From contig JABVXV010000421.1 of the NCBI GenBank assembly GCA_013365325.1, forward strand, positions 1 through 46,574: a DNA stretch of 46,574 nt, written 5' to 3'. Origin of the DNA: Dipetalonema caudispina. Its lineage: Eukaryota > Nematoda > Chromadorea > Rhabditida > Onchocercidae. Below the pieces are notes generated by a model. The model was not told the origin of the DNA and did not search any database. It saw nothing but the letters and a program-made list of their open reading frames with translations. Each line of letters begins with the position of its first letter. Within the stretch, counting starts at the first letter, position 1. The position numbers were made by a program, and so were the translations under genes. This document shows positions 1-14,072 of this stretch, one piece after another.

Positions 1-122
<122 letters not shown>

Positions 123-369
123 TAGCAACAAGGATAATAACAATGATATTTGGCCATATGTGGCATACCATGGTATCGCTCATCAAATGACGTTCAGTAG
201 TTCTGTATAGTGGAACAGTATTTAAGAAATTCTTAGTTGAAAATTCAAGTTAATGGAATTATTATTAGAAAAAATAACAAGCTAATAAGTTATCCAAGAT
301 AGTTTCTTAATTCGTCCGTTTTCTTTTTTTCCAATGTAATGAAACTTCCAAAATTTTATTCAACAACAG

Positions 370-3300
370 ATGCTACATTTATTGATTCCATTATATTTGG
401 CAATCATAAGCATTCAAGGACGAATCATACGAGTTGGACATTTGCTGCCAGCTAATCCGATTATTGCAAATGAAGCGGATGTTCTCAAAATTTGTGCGAA
501 TGATCTTCGCAAGCGCAATATTTTACCGTCTAATTTAACAATAGAGTATGGGAGAGTTTGATCAGTTACAATATACCAATTACAATTTATTTATAATTTT
601 ATTAATTTCATTATTATTATACTGAGGTAGGCGAAGTGCTTTGTTTTCTTTTTATTGTCGTTAAGAAATTTCATTGTTTGACTATGCTTTAATGAGCTCA
701 TTTAATAAGAATAAAATTTAAATGATGCTAGAATAATATTTTGCTACTTTACTTAACAATACATGTGAGAAAGTTTTATCAATTACAATTTGTTAATTAA
801 CATTTATTTCAGAATTTAACTGATCCATTGGGATAGCCAAAGTGCTTTGCTTTTTTTTAATAGCCTAGAAAAAATTCATTCATTACTATTAATAGTTTAA
901 TTAGCATAATGATAAGCAAAAAATATGAATGAATATTATCATTAGGAACATTGAAAAGAATAATCATGACAATAAATGGCAAGGTTAATTAAACTTTGAT
1001 AAAAAAGGTATTCGAATCTGTTTGTTCTTAAAAAAAGTTGTTGTGATTAAAAAGTTTAATTAAAAATTTTTTCTTTTAGATTTTATAAAAATCAATTCGG
1101 TGATAAAATTTTTCCAAGAGTTTTTTACTTTTCAAAAAATTTAATGCATTTTTTTAAAAGAGTAATTACGATGGAATCATGCAACGACTTTCGTGGTGTT
1201 GAAAACGCAGTTTATTTACATTATATATATAATGCTACGGTATATTTTGGACCTGGTTGTAATGAAGGTATTCTGATCAATGGCTATTTATAAAATGAAA
1301 CAACTTATTGTAGTGGTGGGGGAGCGATAATTTTCAATGAAACATAAATGAATATTGTAATGGTTATTAAATGGATATTGTTGCTACTCAGGAAAAACCT
1401 GAAAATGATTCGAATTGTGCTGATAGTCTGTAACTCCAGAATGAATTGAACGGAAACAGCTTAACAGCATTATTCCGGAAGTGTTTATATTAATCTATCA
1501 TTACAGATTTACAGTCACACTGGAAGTTTAAATCATTAACAACAAGAAAATATATCGAAGTATTTGCAGAAATTATAATAATCAGTCGCTTGGCCAAACG
1601 TTGGAATGTTCCGATTATAGCTCATTTATCTGGTGATGATGCTCTGGCTGACAAAACTATATTTTCAACACTTGGCTCCGTGACACTTACGTCAGCAATC
1701 GAAATGGCCCGAGCAACATTCACGTATCTTAAGCTAAACAACTGGCAAATGGTTAATCCAAAATTATTGATTTAGATTTTGCACTTATTACAGAACTGAT
1801 ATTGCTCTAAATTGGATTTAACTTACACCCGTTCCGTTTTCAAACTGCTTCCGTTCCGTTCGCTTATTTAATTCAGCTATTTGATACATTTATCGGAGAA
1901 AATAGTCAATACATTTCTTTACAAATTAGTTTCATTTTTCTTTTCTTTGTTCCTTGAAGACTGAATTTAAACGATCACATTGCTTTACTTAGGAAAAAAG
2001 TCATATTTGATTTTCTTCTTGATAAAGAAGAATGAAGCCTAAAAGAGTGACCTTACACCTTCACGTTGCACTTATTATATCTTAACTGATAGCAACATTT
2101 CGCACACAAAATGTGTTAAACAAAAGGAAATTAATGTAATTTGCTTAAATAGTTTAACAGAAACGGTAGTTTCTCGTTCTATTATACTTTAGATTTTTGA
2201 AATTTAATCTAAAAAAATTGAATAAATTCAAAATTCTTTCCAGATCGGTATTGTACGACCAACGGTCCATTTCGATCGTCTTTCCGTACATTCTTTAGTG
2301 CAGTTAGTAAAAAATGACACTGATGTTGAGATTAATATCATAATCGAAGTTGATCCGTCTGCATCTGTCGAAGAAATCTTGAAAACTGGGAAACTTGAAA
2401 CACTTCGAACTTTTGCCAGAAGTAAAACGGCATTCCGTTTTGTTAGATTCAGATGGATTACTGTAATACTAGAATGTAAACCGATTTCACTTCATGCTCA
2501 TATCTTCCGCTTACAGTGCACAATGGATTTTGCATATTGCAAAAATTTCCGCAAATGTCATGCTAACATATAAACAATATAGTAATTATACAAAATATAA
2601 TTAAGTATCACGGTAGGACGAAAGCAATTACGGTTTTGTGCCGTACATTAACAAGCAAATTGTTACTTATTAATTCTCGGCTATTGGAAATAAAAAGTTA
2701 GACATGTGTGTATCAAAAAATATTGGTAAAGTAATGAAATAATGAATCCAGATCTATTAAATTTTAAAAAAAGAAATTGTCTATCAAATTCTGTCAAAAC
2801 GTTATCAAGCCACAAGTGAAAGGATGATTCCAATATATAATTTAAGTATGAGAATTTCTTTCAGCGTTAGTACCATGGTAATAATTTAACATTAATACCT
2901 AAACATGCAGTTGCAAAATTTGATATCCTATTATTCAGTAACTTACCTGCTAAACGATTAATTAGATTACTAAATAAAAATATTTTGGAGTGGTAATGAT
3001 AATCTGTGCTAATATTTAGTAATTGTGGTGGAATTGGACTTGGATCTCAGTGCTTGCACAAATTTTATGTTAGCAATTTTAAAAGCTGATATGAAAAATG
3101 CAGAATATGTGTATATTTTGCCATGGCTTTCTCATGTAAGTTGTTATTAAGTAAGCAATTATTAATTTATTATTATTTTCATATTGTCACGTCAATACTT
3201 TTTGAATAATGATTACTAATTTAAATTTTTTTCTTTCTTATCCAAATTTAAAAAAATACGAAGAAATCATCAATTACAAAGCAACAATATACATTTATTT

Positions 3301-6300
3301 CCATTAGAAAATTAATGATTTATACAGAAATGAAACTTAAAGCACATGCAATGAATCATTTAATGAAAGAAGAGAAAAAAGAAAGTAAGTAAAATATTAT
3401 TATTCAAAATATTCTTTCAGTTATTTTTAATTAATTAAAATACTCTTACTCGTTTTTAGATGGTTGATTACTATCCATGGGAAGTAATAAACATCAAAGA
3501 TAATCACTTGGTAAAACAAGCCTATGAAAATACAATTATAATAACAGCCCAAGGTTATGACCATAAATTAGTTCAACATTTTGCACAGAAATTTTCCAAA
3601 GAAACCGGTCATATGGCTTCTTCACATGTACGTTTCTCATATTTTTTTTTTTCTTATCTTTATTTCTCCTCTTTCTCTTAATTTTTTGTCAAGAGAGAAA
3701 TTGACATAGAGGAGGAGAGGGAAGGAAGAAAAGATTAAAAATTAAATTTGAAAATTAAATTATTCAAAATAAGAATTGAAGATTTTCACATGAAATTAAT
3801 AATAATTTTATGTGTAGTTCGTAATTTTTCCATCATTATTCTCTCATTTTTTTTTTTTTTTTTGTGTTTACAGTATGCAACACTTGTTTACATGTCATTA
3901 TACGATGCATTATTCCTGTACGGTCTTGCATTGCGTGATGCATATGATATTACCGGTGATGATCACATTAACGGTAACGGATCGTTAATTTGGAATAAAA
4001 TGACTAATCGCCAATTCTTAGGTAATATTACAAAAAATTTCTATTTAAACTAAAATTATAAAAAAGGAAAAACACCTGCAAAATTTTCAACGCTTTATCA
4101 CATTTTTTAGCCTTTACCATTCCTTCCTTCATATTATTTTGATAATATAATCTTTAAATAGAAATGATATTGAAAAGTTTTTTTTCTTTATATTTCATAG
4201 TTTTACCATAGAAAAAGACTGCATAATTCATACAAAATAAAAGAAACAAAAAATAAAAGCGTTTTTTGATGATTACATTGCATAGTAAAATTTTAAATTA
4301 ACAAATGAAATTCATAAATTTTTATTCTGAATTAAATCAAAAACATTTCTGTTGGTAATAATATAAGCATTATTATCTTCTAGATATATTATTGCAGGTA
4401 TGACTGGTCAAGTACTCATCGATAATGAAGCAGTTCGAATACCAAGCTATACTACATATCAAGTGTACAACGGTACTTTGCGAACTGTTGTTGAATTGGA
4501 AGCAAAACTTGGCGACCCGGAAAAATGCAGCTTAAAAAATGAAGAATGTTCACTACATGTTAGTCATCTTTTATAATATGTATATCAGAGTTAAACGGTT
4601 ATTACAATAATTCCTGAATGGATGAAAAAGGTAACGCAAGTTGTAGTGTTTACATAATTTTCAGAAAACCCAGAAATTTCTTGATATTTTTGCAAGAAAA
4701 TTTTGATTTTTTAACATTTTCCTTTCCATATTTGATATAAGGATATTAAGCAGGAAAAGACAATGAAATTGAAGAGAATTTTATGGAAAATTTAAGAAAT
4801 TCTTATGATCAAAAATATAGAAAGAAAATGTAGAAGTGAAAGGAGGAAACAAAAAGATATAATACCGGGAAGCTAATATTGAATTGGATATCAAAGAAAC
4901 TATAATTAAATCATTTTTCTTATCTCTTTGCAACATTTTTCGAGTAATAAAAAATTTAAATAACTTAATTACTTCTCAGAAAATAAATCAGTCTGTTAGC
5001 AGTTGAGAAATTTGAAAAACTATCATAACTTTTGCTAAATAATTTTACCGTTTAATTCTTCGTTAAGTTTTTCAATTTAATTTTTTTCATGATGTATTAG
5101 CAATACCCTTATCCCTTGTCATTTTTTTCGAACTCACAGCTTAATTAGTAAATTTCTATCCATAAATTAATTGCGAAATTACTGAGAAAATCAATTATTT
5201 ACACATTGAGCCAGTTAAAGATGAGAATAGTTGGAAAAGGCAGTTAGATATCTGAAAACATACTAAATTAAATTTAAACAAATTATTAGGAAAACCATTT
5301 ATCCGCACATTAGCTTATTGAAGATCATGATACTTCAATAAAGTATTCCAATATCTGAAAGCATAACAAATTGAATCTTTGTTTATTCAAAAATGCTTGT
5401 AAAAAAATTAGTAAACGTAATGGACACGATTCAAGTATTATACCTTTAAATATGACATTAACAAATACTTCGTTTTACCATTTTTCTTCTTTTTTTCAAA
5501 TCTATTTAGGTACCACATGAAATTTTGCATAATTACTGGTTGACAACAAATGGTAAGTTACCGTTGGATATTCCATCTTGTGGATATGACGGTAACCTAT
5601 GCGATTATTCGAAATATATCTTAGCTGGCGCTTCAGTAATTCTTTCGTTTCTTACTACTGCAATTGGTTATTTCCTATACAGCAAAAAGTTAGTTAAATC
5701 ATTCCTTAATTAATATACTAAATTTAATCTTCAATTATTGCTTATTAAATTTGTTTGACGTTATCGTTATTTACTTGGTATGTTTAAAGTAATTTTTGCA
5801 TACTTAACATGTTTAACTTAACGTATTAGTTTAGTATTTATCAATTTGTTCGTCTTGATTAAATTAGATGAAGAAGAAATCTTATTTGACTCTTATTAAC
5901 ATATTTAGGTTAATTATGTAACATTATGTAAAACATAGAGAATCCCTAATATTCAACTTTTATAAGATATAGAAATTGATAAAAATTTTAAAGCATCCTT
6001 AATAATGAAAATTTTAGAGAAGAAAAACGACTTTACGACATGACGTGGCGTATAGCCCGTGAATCAGTTCGTCTGTTAGATTCTGATGTAAATTATAACT
6101 CGGTTATATTTTCCTAATGAACCACTTTTATTAATTGAATAATAGCTATATATGTTTTAACTATCATATGAAATTGTTACATTATTAAATTTATTGACGT
6201 AAACTATACGGTTACCTAAAACGTGTTCAGCTTTTTCCACGTAGTCCACTTCCTTGGCAATTCACTTATCTTTTATTATGTAATTGCCATATTTCTCATT

Positions 6301-9300
6301 GCTTCTTTTAGCATGCAGGTGAATCAATTGAGATTAATGGATCGATGATTAGTAATGAATTTCAAAATTTACCGATAGAACGCGCAATATGCAACGATGT
6401 TAAGTTATCTGTTCGCCGATATCGTCAAACACGGAATATTACATTTCCAAAGAAAGAATTGCAAATTTTAAAACAAGTAAAAAATAATTTTTGAGAATTA
6501 AGTTCAACAAAATTTTTGCTAATTAACTAAAAATTTCCGTTTATAAAAAAATTTTGAAAAAATGAAAAAAACCAACAACAAAAAGAACTAAAATTAGTAA
6601 TAGAATAAATTCAGAAACTTATCACACATTACACTTTTTGTGACAAAAAGTAGAAAAAATTGGTGACAAAAAGAAAGGGAAGGTAAATAGTAAATTAAAC
6701 ACGGAACAGTTTGACTTACAGTCACAATTAAACAAACAATTTTCATTTATATAGATTTTCAACGAAAATTATCGCTGTATGCGAGACAAATAACGTTTAT
6801 TCTTATATTTAATATAATTTGAAGTAATTACTGTTTGCATATCTAGTGTATCATTCATTTACGTTACAATTAAATCACTCACGTACGTCAGACAAAGAAC
6901 AGAGAACATTTACTTTTATGTTTAATGAAAAAAGAAAAAAATTTTCCAGCTGAAAATGTTGGAGAACGAAAATTTAAACAAATTTTATGGAATTTGCTTC
7001 AATCAACAAAATGAATTGCTTGTTCTTTGGACTTTCGTTACACGCGGAAGTCTTAGAGTATGCCTATTTTTTTATCGAATATTAAAAAATTAACAAATTC
7101 ATCGAAGCTCTTTCATAATTAAAAAAAAAAAATTTCCTGCAAATCTAATGTTTTGGTAGTAATGGCATCACCTAACTCAATCTTTCAAATACTATGCGAA
7201 ATTTCAGGATATTATTTTCAATTGCGAAATGAAACTTAACCGGAATTTCCTAGTTTCATTTGCGAAAGATGTTGTGAAGGTATGCAACAAAGCAACTTAA
7301 TCAAAATCTTATTTGAATTGAATTTCTTAAGGTCCATTTATCGACGGCAGAATCTGTTTCTTTCAGTAAAAAAAAAAAAAAAAAAAAATTATTCATAGCT
7401 TTTTAATTTTTTGAAATCATTTTTGGCGATTTCAAATTTTTCGAAATGTTAAATCTAAACTGAACGATAACTGTTCATTCTATGTTCAACGTTAAAATTT
7501 GTTAGTTTTTTCCTTTTTTTTTTAATAAAATTATTTTAGGGTATATTATTTCTGCATTCATCACCAATACAATATCATGGCTTGCTGTGCTTGCAAAATT
7601 GTCTCGTTGATTCACATTGGACAGTTAAATTGACAGATTTTTACACAGAAGTGATTGTTGCTGAAAAGTTATTGCATAACGAAATAAAACAAATCCTAAA
7701 AAAAGTTGCTGAAAATGACGATATTATACAAATGAGCCGAAGTAAAAAATCATTTTTTTTTACTTCTATATATTATGGAAAATAATTCAGAAGGAAAGTA
7801 AAATTTATAATTTTGGGATTGTTTTTATTCAAAATTGATTATATGTAAAGAATTTTTCAATGAAAGAAAAAGAATTCATCATGTTATATCATTTTTGCCC
7901 TATTCTTAATACATATATTTATTTTTTGATAAAAGGTAAAAAATTTTGGTTGAAGTTTCTTTTCGGATAAATTCTTTACTTTATTTTGTTTCTTTCAAAC
8001 TTATTTTTCAACATTCTCCTTATTTTCTTATAAAATTCAACTTTTTTAAATATGATATATCAGCATATCCACTTATTTTTTATATTTTTATCAACAATAT
8101 GTCATTAAAAATAAAAAATCTTTCTTCAGGATATTTATCGCATTAATTCTATAATAATTTATTTTTATTCAACCGATTTAATTCCAAGATTGAAATAATA
8201 TTAATTCAAAAAATTACTAAATATTCAATTTCCCTTAAATTTTTAATCTTCAGAATATATTCAACAAGCACCTGAAATTTTGAAAATTATCTTAACGACA
8301 AAATGTTTACCGCATGGTTCACAGGCAGCGGATATATATGCCCTCGGTATGGTACTCTATCAAATATTATTCCGATTGGAACCATTTCATGAACTATCCA
8401 TTTCAATGAAAGGTTAATTTTTTTATGACATATTCATATACAATGTTAGTAAAATGCATTTAGTATAATAGTTCTAGCAAAGCACTTACTATCAATTTGA
8501 TTAATAAGTGTTCACTTCAATTCTTCTCCAATTTGATTATATTGAATATATTTTATAGCTCGTATGATTTAGTTAATAAAATAGCATAAATTTTAAATCA
8601 ACAAATTTATAGCAAAATTTATTTCACGGCACATATAAATCAGCCAATTATTATTTTGAAATAATTTTGATCGCTTATCACAAAATTTTTTTTTTTGATT
8701 AATTAGACAATATATAGCAATTGTTATTGCTATATACATATATATTATTGCTTTGAGATGAATTTATGTTTTAGAAAAAGTTCTTGAAGTTATTGTTGTT
8801 GCAGAATTATTGATCAAATTAGCAAATAGTGATGAAGGCGGTTGCATTCGACCAACATTTCCATCAGCTAACAACAGTTCATCGTATAATCTTCAATTAA
8901 TAAGCACTATCGAAGTAATGCAATATTGCATTTTAATTTGTTCGAAAAAATGAATAGCTTACAAATTGTGTTTTTATATCTAAATTTGTTGGTCAAAGAA
9001 AATAAAAGAAAAGAAAGTTGGGAGAAAAATTGCACTCATATTCTGTTTGCTTGTTCTTTTAAACTAATTGTTTAGTTATTTTAAACTATTATTCCGAAAA
9101 CTAATTACTTAATTCCAATTATCTTGTCGAAAATTTTAAATTTCGTTGTTTTAATTAGTCTATTTTGGTAAACCAAATCTTTCTAAATTTATGTATGGTG
9201 TTTTCCAGCACACGTATCTTCTCGATCATTTTTCATTTTTCCCAATCATCCAGTCGATCTTTATCATTTTGAAATGATTTAAAATTTATAATACACTTCC

Positions 9301-12300
9301 AATTATGCCAGAATGTTAAATTTTTTCGTACAATATTACTTTCAGGCATGTTGGTTAGAAATTCCGGAAATGCGACCGAACATCAAAAAAATTAAAGAAG
9401 TCGTTAATGCAACTTTGAAAACAACGCAAGAAATTATTCCTTTTTACCCTATAAAATTAATTGTTAAAATAAAATTATTATTTGCGTTGCAGAAATTTTT
9501 TTTTTAAGTTAATAAGAAAGTGCGCTTATAATGCTCAGTTGAACCATTTTGCATGACAAACATCTTCATAATTAATTTTTAATAATTTTATCTAAAAAAG
9601 TTGCAGAAAAATTTTCCTAATCAATTCAAATTTTCTTCTTGCTTTTTCGAAATGTTCTTTAGGATAAAATTTTATGCAAATCATAACAGAAATAACAATT
9701 TTCAAAGAAAAGACAGACTTATATTTTTGAAGAAATACTTGTTTGGTTTATTTTACTGTAAATCTGGGTTTTAGATACTGCGGAATTTTGCAAAAATTGA
9801 TAGTTTAGAAAGGAATACTGTTTTTAGCTCGCCGATATTACCAAAAAAGTAAATAAATAAATAAAAATGACAGATGGATCAAAATAAATAACCTTTTAGC
9901 AGATACCAGAAATTCTTAAGCCCTGCTTTAAAATATTTTCTACTGCTCTCTGAGAGATCCACTGCTTTCTGGGAAATACTGATCCTAATAATACGTATCA
10001 TTTCAGAGAGACCGGATCGCTTTTGGATCAAATGATGGAAATGATGAATGAAGTTTTTTTTTTTTTCGGAAAAAATAATGATTGACAACACAATTTTGAT
10101 ATTTCGACTCTTATGTTCATACAATTATTCTCGCGATACATTTGAGACAACAATTATTGTTGTTTTAAATATCTTTGAATGTTGATGATTGATTTTACAA
10201 GTATTCCGGGATAAATCTCGAATAGTTATAACTGATGCTACGAGTATTCCCAGAATGCTCTAAAATAATAGTACTTTAAATGAAACAAAAATAGTTGAGC
10301 AATACTTATTGCTAAACACTTCGATAATAATTGTTGAATTTTGAAGTTTTCAAAATTTAAAAAAATAAGAAAATCGTTGCAGTATACCGTGAATTTGGAA
10401 GTAATGGTAAAAAATCGGACGGCAATGTTAGAAGAAGCACAGCAACAAGCTGATCGATTACTTTACAGTATATTACCGAAGTTATTACTTCTAAACTATT
10501 TTTTGTTCAATTTTAATCTGTAATTTTTATTATCTTTAACTTTTGAAAAGCTTCAAATAATTTACGATAGATAATTAGAAAAAGAAGAAATATAAAGAAT
10601 CAATAATACTAATAATTCATTTGTTATAATTAGCTTAGTTGTTATATCATATATAGATTATATTTAAAGAAGTATCATTTCAAGGAAGGAAATTTTTAGA
10701 TCAATTGCGGATGATTTAAAAGTGGGCAAACAGGTGCTGCCACAATTGTATTCATGTGCTACCGTACTTTTTTCGGATATTCGTGGATTTACCCGACTAT
10801 CATCAATTTCAACACCGTTTCAAATCGTTAAATTTCTCAATGATCTATTCAGTGGTTTCGATGATATCATTTCGAAGCATGACGCATATAAAGTAAGTTA
10901 TTAATTAAATCATTTCTTTCAGGTAAAATCATTGCTTAAGCTTAAATACAATTGATGACCCACTAATTTATTAATGAATGCCACTTTATTATTAATTTTA
11001 ATTGTGTTTAGAAATGCCTAAAACTGTCTCATTTAGTTTCAATAAATGTCACTTTTTTTTTTTCTTTCTTTGTTTTGTATACAATATAGTTCTATTTTAA
11101 TTCTATCAGTTCCCATTTTTTGTTTCATGACGAATTAATTGACAGCTTTGCTTTATTAATATCATCACAAAAATAACTAATTTTACTGCATTTGTGAATT
11201 AAGTTCTATTTAGAAAGAAAACGAATTGTAAGAGTAAGCTTTATTTTCATTTATCTCTTAATAAACACAAAATATCTTAGCATAGATGTATTATTGCTCT
11301 TTTCTTTCTGTTTCATTCTAATGAAGCATTTTTTTGAACAGCATATTTCAAATACAAAAATGATAATAATTTATATGAAAGCAGTTGCTGTAATACGAAA
11401 TGAAAATATTTCGAAAATTTTAATTAGGCAAGGAACAAATGTAAATGGTTGTTTTCTACTAGCAACTTAAAAACCGAATAATGTCAAACACCTGATAATT
11501 TTAATTTCAAAAAACTGGATAACTTGAAACATCTGTTAATTCTAACATCAAAAACCGGATAGCTCGAACTATCTGATAATTTTACCTATTAAAAAATATT
11601 TGAATTATGAGCTTTTTTCTCCTTCCCTTTGTACCGTTTAAAAACAAAAACGAATGATCGACAATCAAACGATCTGACTATTTTGGCTAAATTTAAAATT
11701 TTACTAAGGATTAAAAAATATATGTAGTAATTTGACTACTAATTTTATATTCAATGATAATTTCAAGAATTGCTTCAATTTAAGGTTGAGACAATCGGTG
11801 ATGCGTATATGATAGTTTCCGGTTTGCCGAAAGAAAATGGTTATGCTCATGTAGAGAACATTGGCAATATAGCGCTTCAAATGCGTTCGGTAAGCCGGAA
11901 ACCATTTCAGAAATCTTCATTGGAAACAATAAAAGACACAATACTTCAGAAGAAAGCTTTTTTTTTTTTAATTAGCATTGCAGCATTTAAGAAATAGTTG
12001 GCTAATTAGTAAAATAAACGAGAAAGTTAGCTAATTAATGAATTCATTTATAGTTTTTGATTTATCCCAGGAATTTTAACTGATAAAAAAATATAAATTA
12101 ATAATTTAGTTCGTGACGAAATTTAAAGTAATGCATCGACCTGACGAGCAATTAATGGTACGAATTGGCTTTCATAGTGGTGCGGTAGCAGCAGGTGTTG
12201 TCGGTTTAATTACACCACGTTATTGTCTTTTTGGTGATACGGTTAATATGGCATCCAGAATGGAAAGTACGGGTGAACCAAATGAGATACAGGTAATTGT

Positions 12301-12830
12301 TATTTCCATTCTCTCTTATTCTTTGTGGATAAATTCAAGTTCAGATTTAAATCTGTTTTTTTAACTATTGAAACTTTCTTTTCATTTATAAAATCTACAT
12401 AACTTTCTTCTAAAAATCTTTTAAACCTATGAAAATAGTACCGACAATTATTCATCCAGTATTTTTAAGATTAGCGATCAATCATACAATCTTCTTCATT
12501 GCTACTTTCCAGAATTTCAAATTATTGAACGAGGGAAAATTAGTGTCAAGGTATTTTTTTATTCGTTTTGAACAAAATTTAAATCTGTCGGAAGTCATAA
12601 AACCGGAAAGAAAATTCACAAAACTTGTTTTCCCTGATTTTCACAGTACTTTTAATCAGTGACTAATCATTATGATAAAAGAATAGAAGGAAAAAATTGG
12701 AACTTCAAACCTTAAATTCACATTTTTTAGTTAATTTTATTTTTTAAATGGCATACTCGATATATTTATTTTTCAGGGTAAAGGTGAATGTATCACATAT
12801 TTTCTACAAGGAAAAGAAGGTGAAATGTGA
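370..12830 (+). CDS. Receptor-type (transmembrane) guanylate cyclase, about 24 exons
   Basis: Makes cGMP from GTP at the plasma membrane, probably in a sensory cell as for nematode GCY proteins. About 1,070 aa. Exons: 370-545, 1161-1267, 1570-1751, 2244-2421, 3020-3135, 3460-3627, 3874-4021, 4398-4558, 5510-5688, 6018-6087, 6312-6476, 6950-7057, 7208-7279, 7540-7741, 8254-8412, 8775-8914, 9346-~9425, 10007-10052, 10382-10480, 10700-10892, 11784-11889, 12110-12292, 12470-12550, 12777-12830. Exon 1 encodes a signal peptide ([17 protein letters not shown]). Exons 2-9 are the ligand-binding ectodomain ([19 protein letters not shown]). Exon 9 holds the membrane span after [10 protein letters not shown]. 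Exons 10-17 are a kinase-homology domain without the HRD aspartate ([15 protein letters not shown], then LTDF), so a pseudokinase. Exons 18-19 are the dimerisation helix. Exons 20-24 are the cyclase: metal aspartates in FSDIRGF and GDAY, guanine-binding E of VETIGD and C of [10 protein letters not shown], and the N and R of NMASRMES are all present. The product ends soon after the cyclase domain. I do not assign a gcy number. Start chosen for the signal peptide. Confidence 0.93.
551..960 (+). repeat. Diverged ~216-bp tandem duplication in cyclase intron 1
   Basis: Two stretches in intron 1 share order and wording: one near 551-760 and one near 767-960. Both begin GAGA..GTTT.ATCA.TTACAAT, continue through an AT-rich segment, and include an AAGTGCTTTG block (at about 635 and 840) followed by a T run and TTCATT. 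The copies are well diverged, so the duplication is old. No coding sense is seen. The intron holds nothing else I can name. Confidence 0.5.
11470..11590. repeat. Three diverged ~40-bp tandem units in a cyclase intron
   Basis: Units at about 11470-11508, 11509-11550 and 11551-11590 share the pattern AAAAACCGGATAxCTCGAAxxA followed by TCTGATAATTTTAA. They lie in the large intron between the two exons that carry the two halves of the cyclase catalytic centre (10893-11783). A related sentence occurs at 35239-35324 in an IFT88 intron, so this may be a dispersed family. Confidence 0.5.
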
Positions 12831-14072
12831 ACTAAATACATAAATCTTTTTTTTTAAAAATATCATCCAAGAAAAATAGCATACCTACATTAATGAACAA
12901 TTTGGAGTATTTTAGAATTTGTTACGTAAATTAGGCTTACAATTATTAAACAAATAAGAAATTTAAAAAAGAAACCAATGATAGGTGATAAAAGTAGCAT
13001 ATTCCATTTAGCATGAACAAACTTTCTTGAATTATTCTTGCCGTACAGAATAAAAAAAGTGATCTAATTGCACAAATATAAAGAATATCAAATCCATTTC
13101 TACATTTCAATCTTTAATCTTTATTTGCCAGTCAAACGCATTTCTTTGTTATGTAAATGAGGTGAAATATTAGCTAAACGAAAGGAAAACTCAAGCTTTT
13201 AAATTAATCTTCACTAGAAAACGTTACCCTACAATACTGTATTTGTTGTAGCTGTTTATAGTAATCTATGTCTTCTGAATTTGAATGAAAAGTTGACAAT
13301 ATTTGTCTACAAGTAATACCGAAATTTTATTATTTTTCACAGAAATACAATAGATATATTGATAAAGAATAAACCCTAACTATGGTAAAAAGAAAAAACA
13401 CTGTAAAATTCAATACATCACATCAAAGGGGTTGAAGAAGACATTGTAAAAGGTAGAAGATCGAAAATTGAATAAGTTCTTGTGTTATGAAAAAGAATAT
13501 TCAAATGATAATTTGTGCCTTTGATGAGAGGAAAGAATGAACCAAGAGCTGATGATACGATGTTATGCATTCCCGTTGGGGTAATTTTATAATGGAACTA
13601 GACTCTATTTAACATTTCTCAACTATTGCAACACTTACATCATTTTTCACTATCTTTTCTCCAAAAATTTCGAAACATTCCAAATTCCACGCATCAGTTA
13701 GTACTTTTTCATATAATCTGTCAACAATTAAGTGAAGCAAGCATTACTACAGAAATAGTAACAAAATGAAAATGAACATTTAGTCGCATCACAGATGAAT
13801 CCCCATAGGTTTCCAATCAAATAGCATAAAGTATCAAATGATAGAGGAGGGAATAAATCAATGCTTAGCGAGCACAATCTATTTTTCAAGTATAATGAAT
13901 AAATACAATTTGAGTTTTGCAATTTGAAAGAAAAACTGGAGACTACTATAATCTACACCATTCAGAACGTACATCTACAGAACAAGAGTAAAGCTAAAAA
14001 ACGAATGGGTGAATTTTGAGTAAGTTTTTAATAACTAATAAAATATATCACAAAACTGAAGTAACCATTAAA
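12831..14072. other. Convergent intergenic region, no gene seen
   Basis: This 1.2 kb lies between the stop codons of the guanylate cyclase (+) and the condensin kleisin (-), so it should hold the 3' UTRs of both. It is AT-rich, has no reading frame with recognisable protein style, and shows several AATAAA-like hexamers, for example near 13370 on + and TTTATT blocks readable on -. I could not decide which are used. Confidence 0.6.

Noticed and set aside
165..176. Palindrome ATACCATGGTAT upstream of the cyclase as an X-box
   Set aside because: It matches only about 11 of 14 X-box positions, which is expected by chance for a palindrome of this type.
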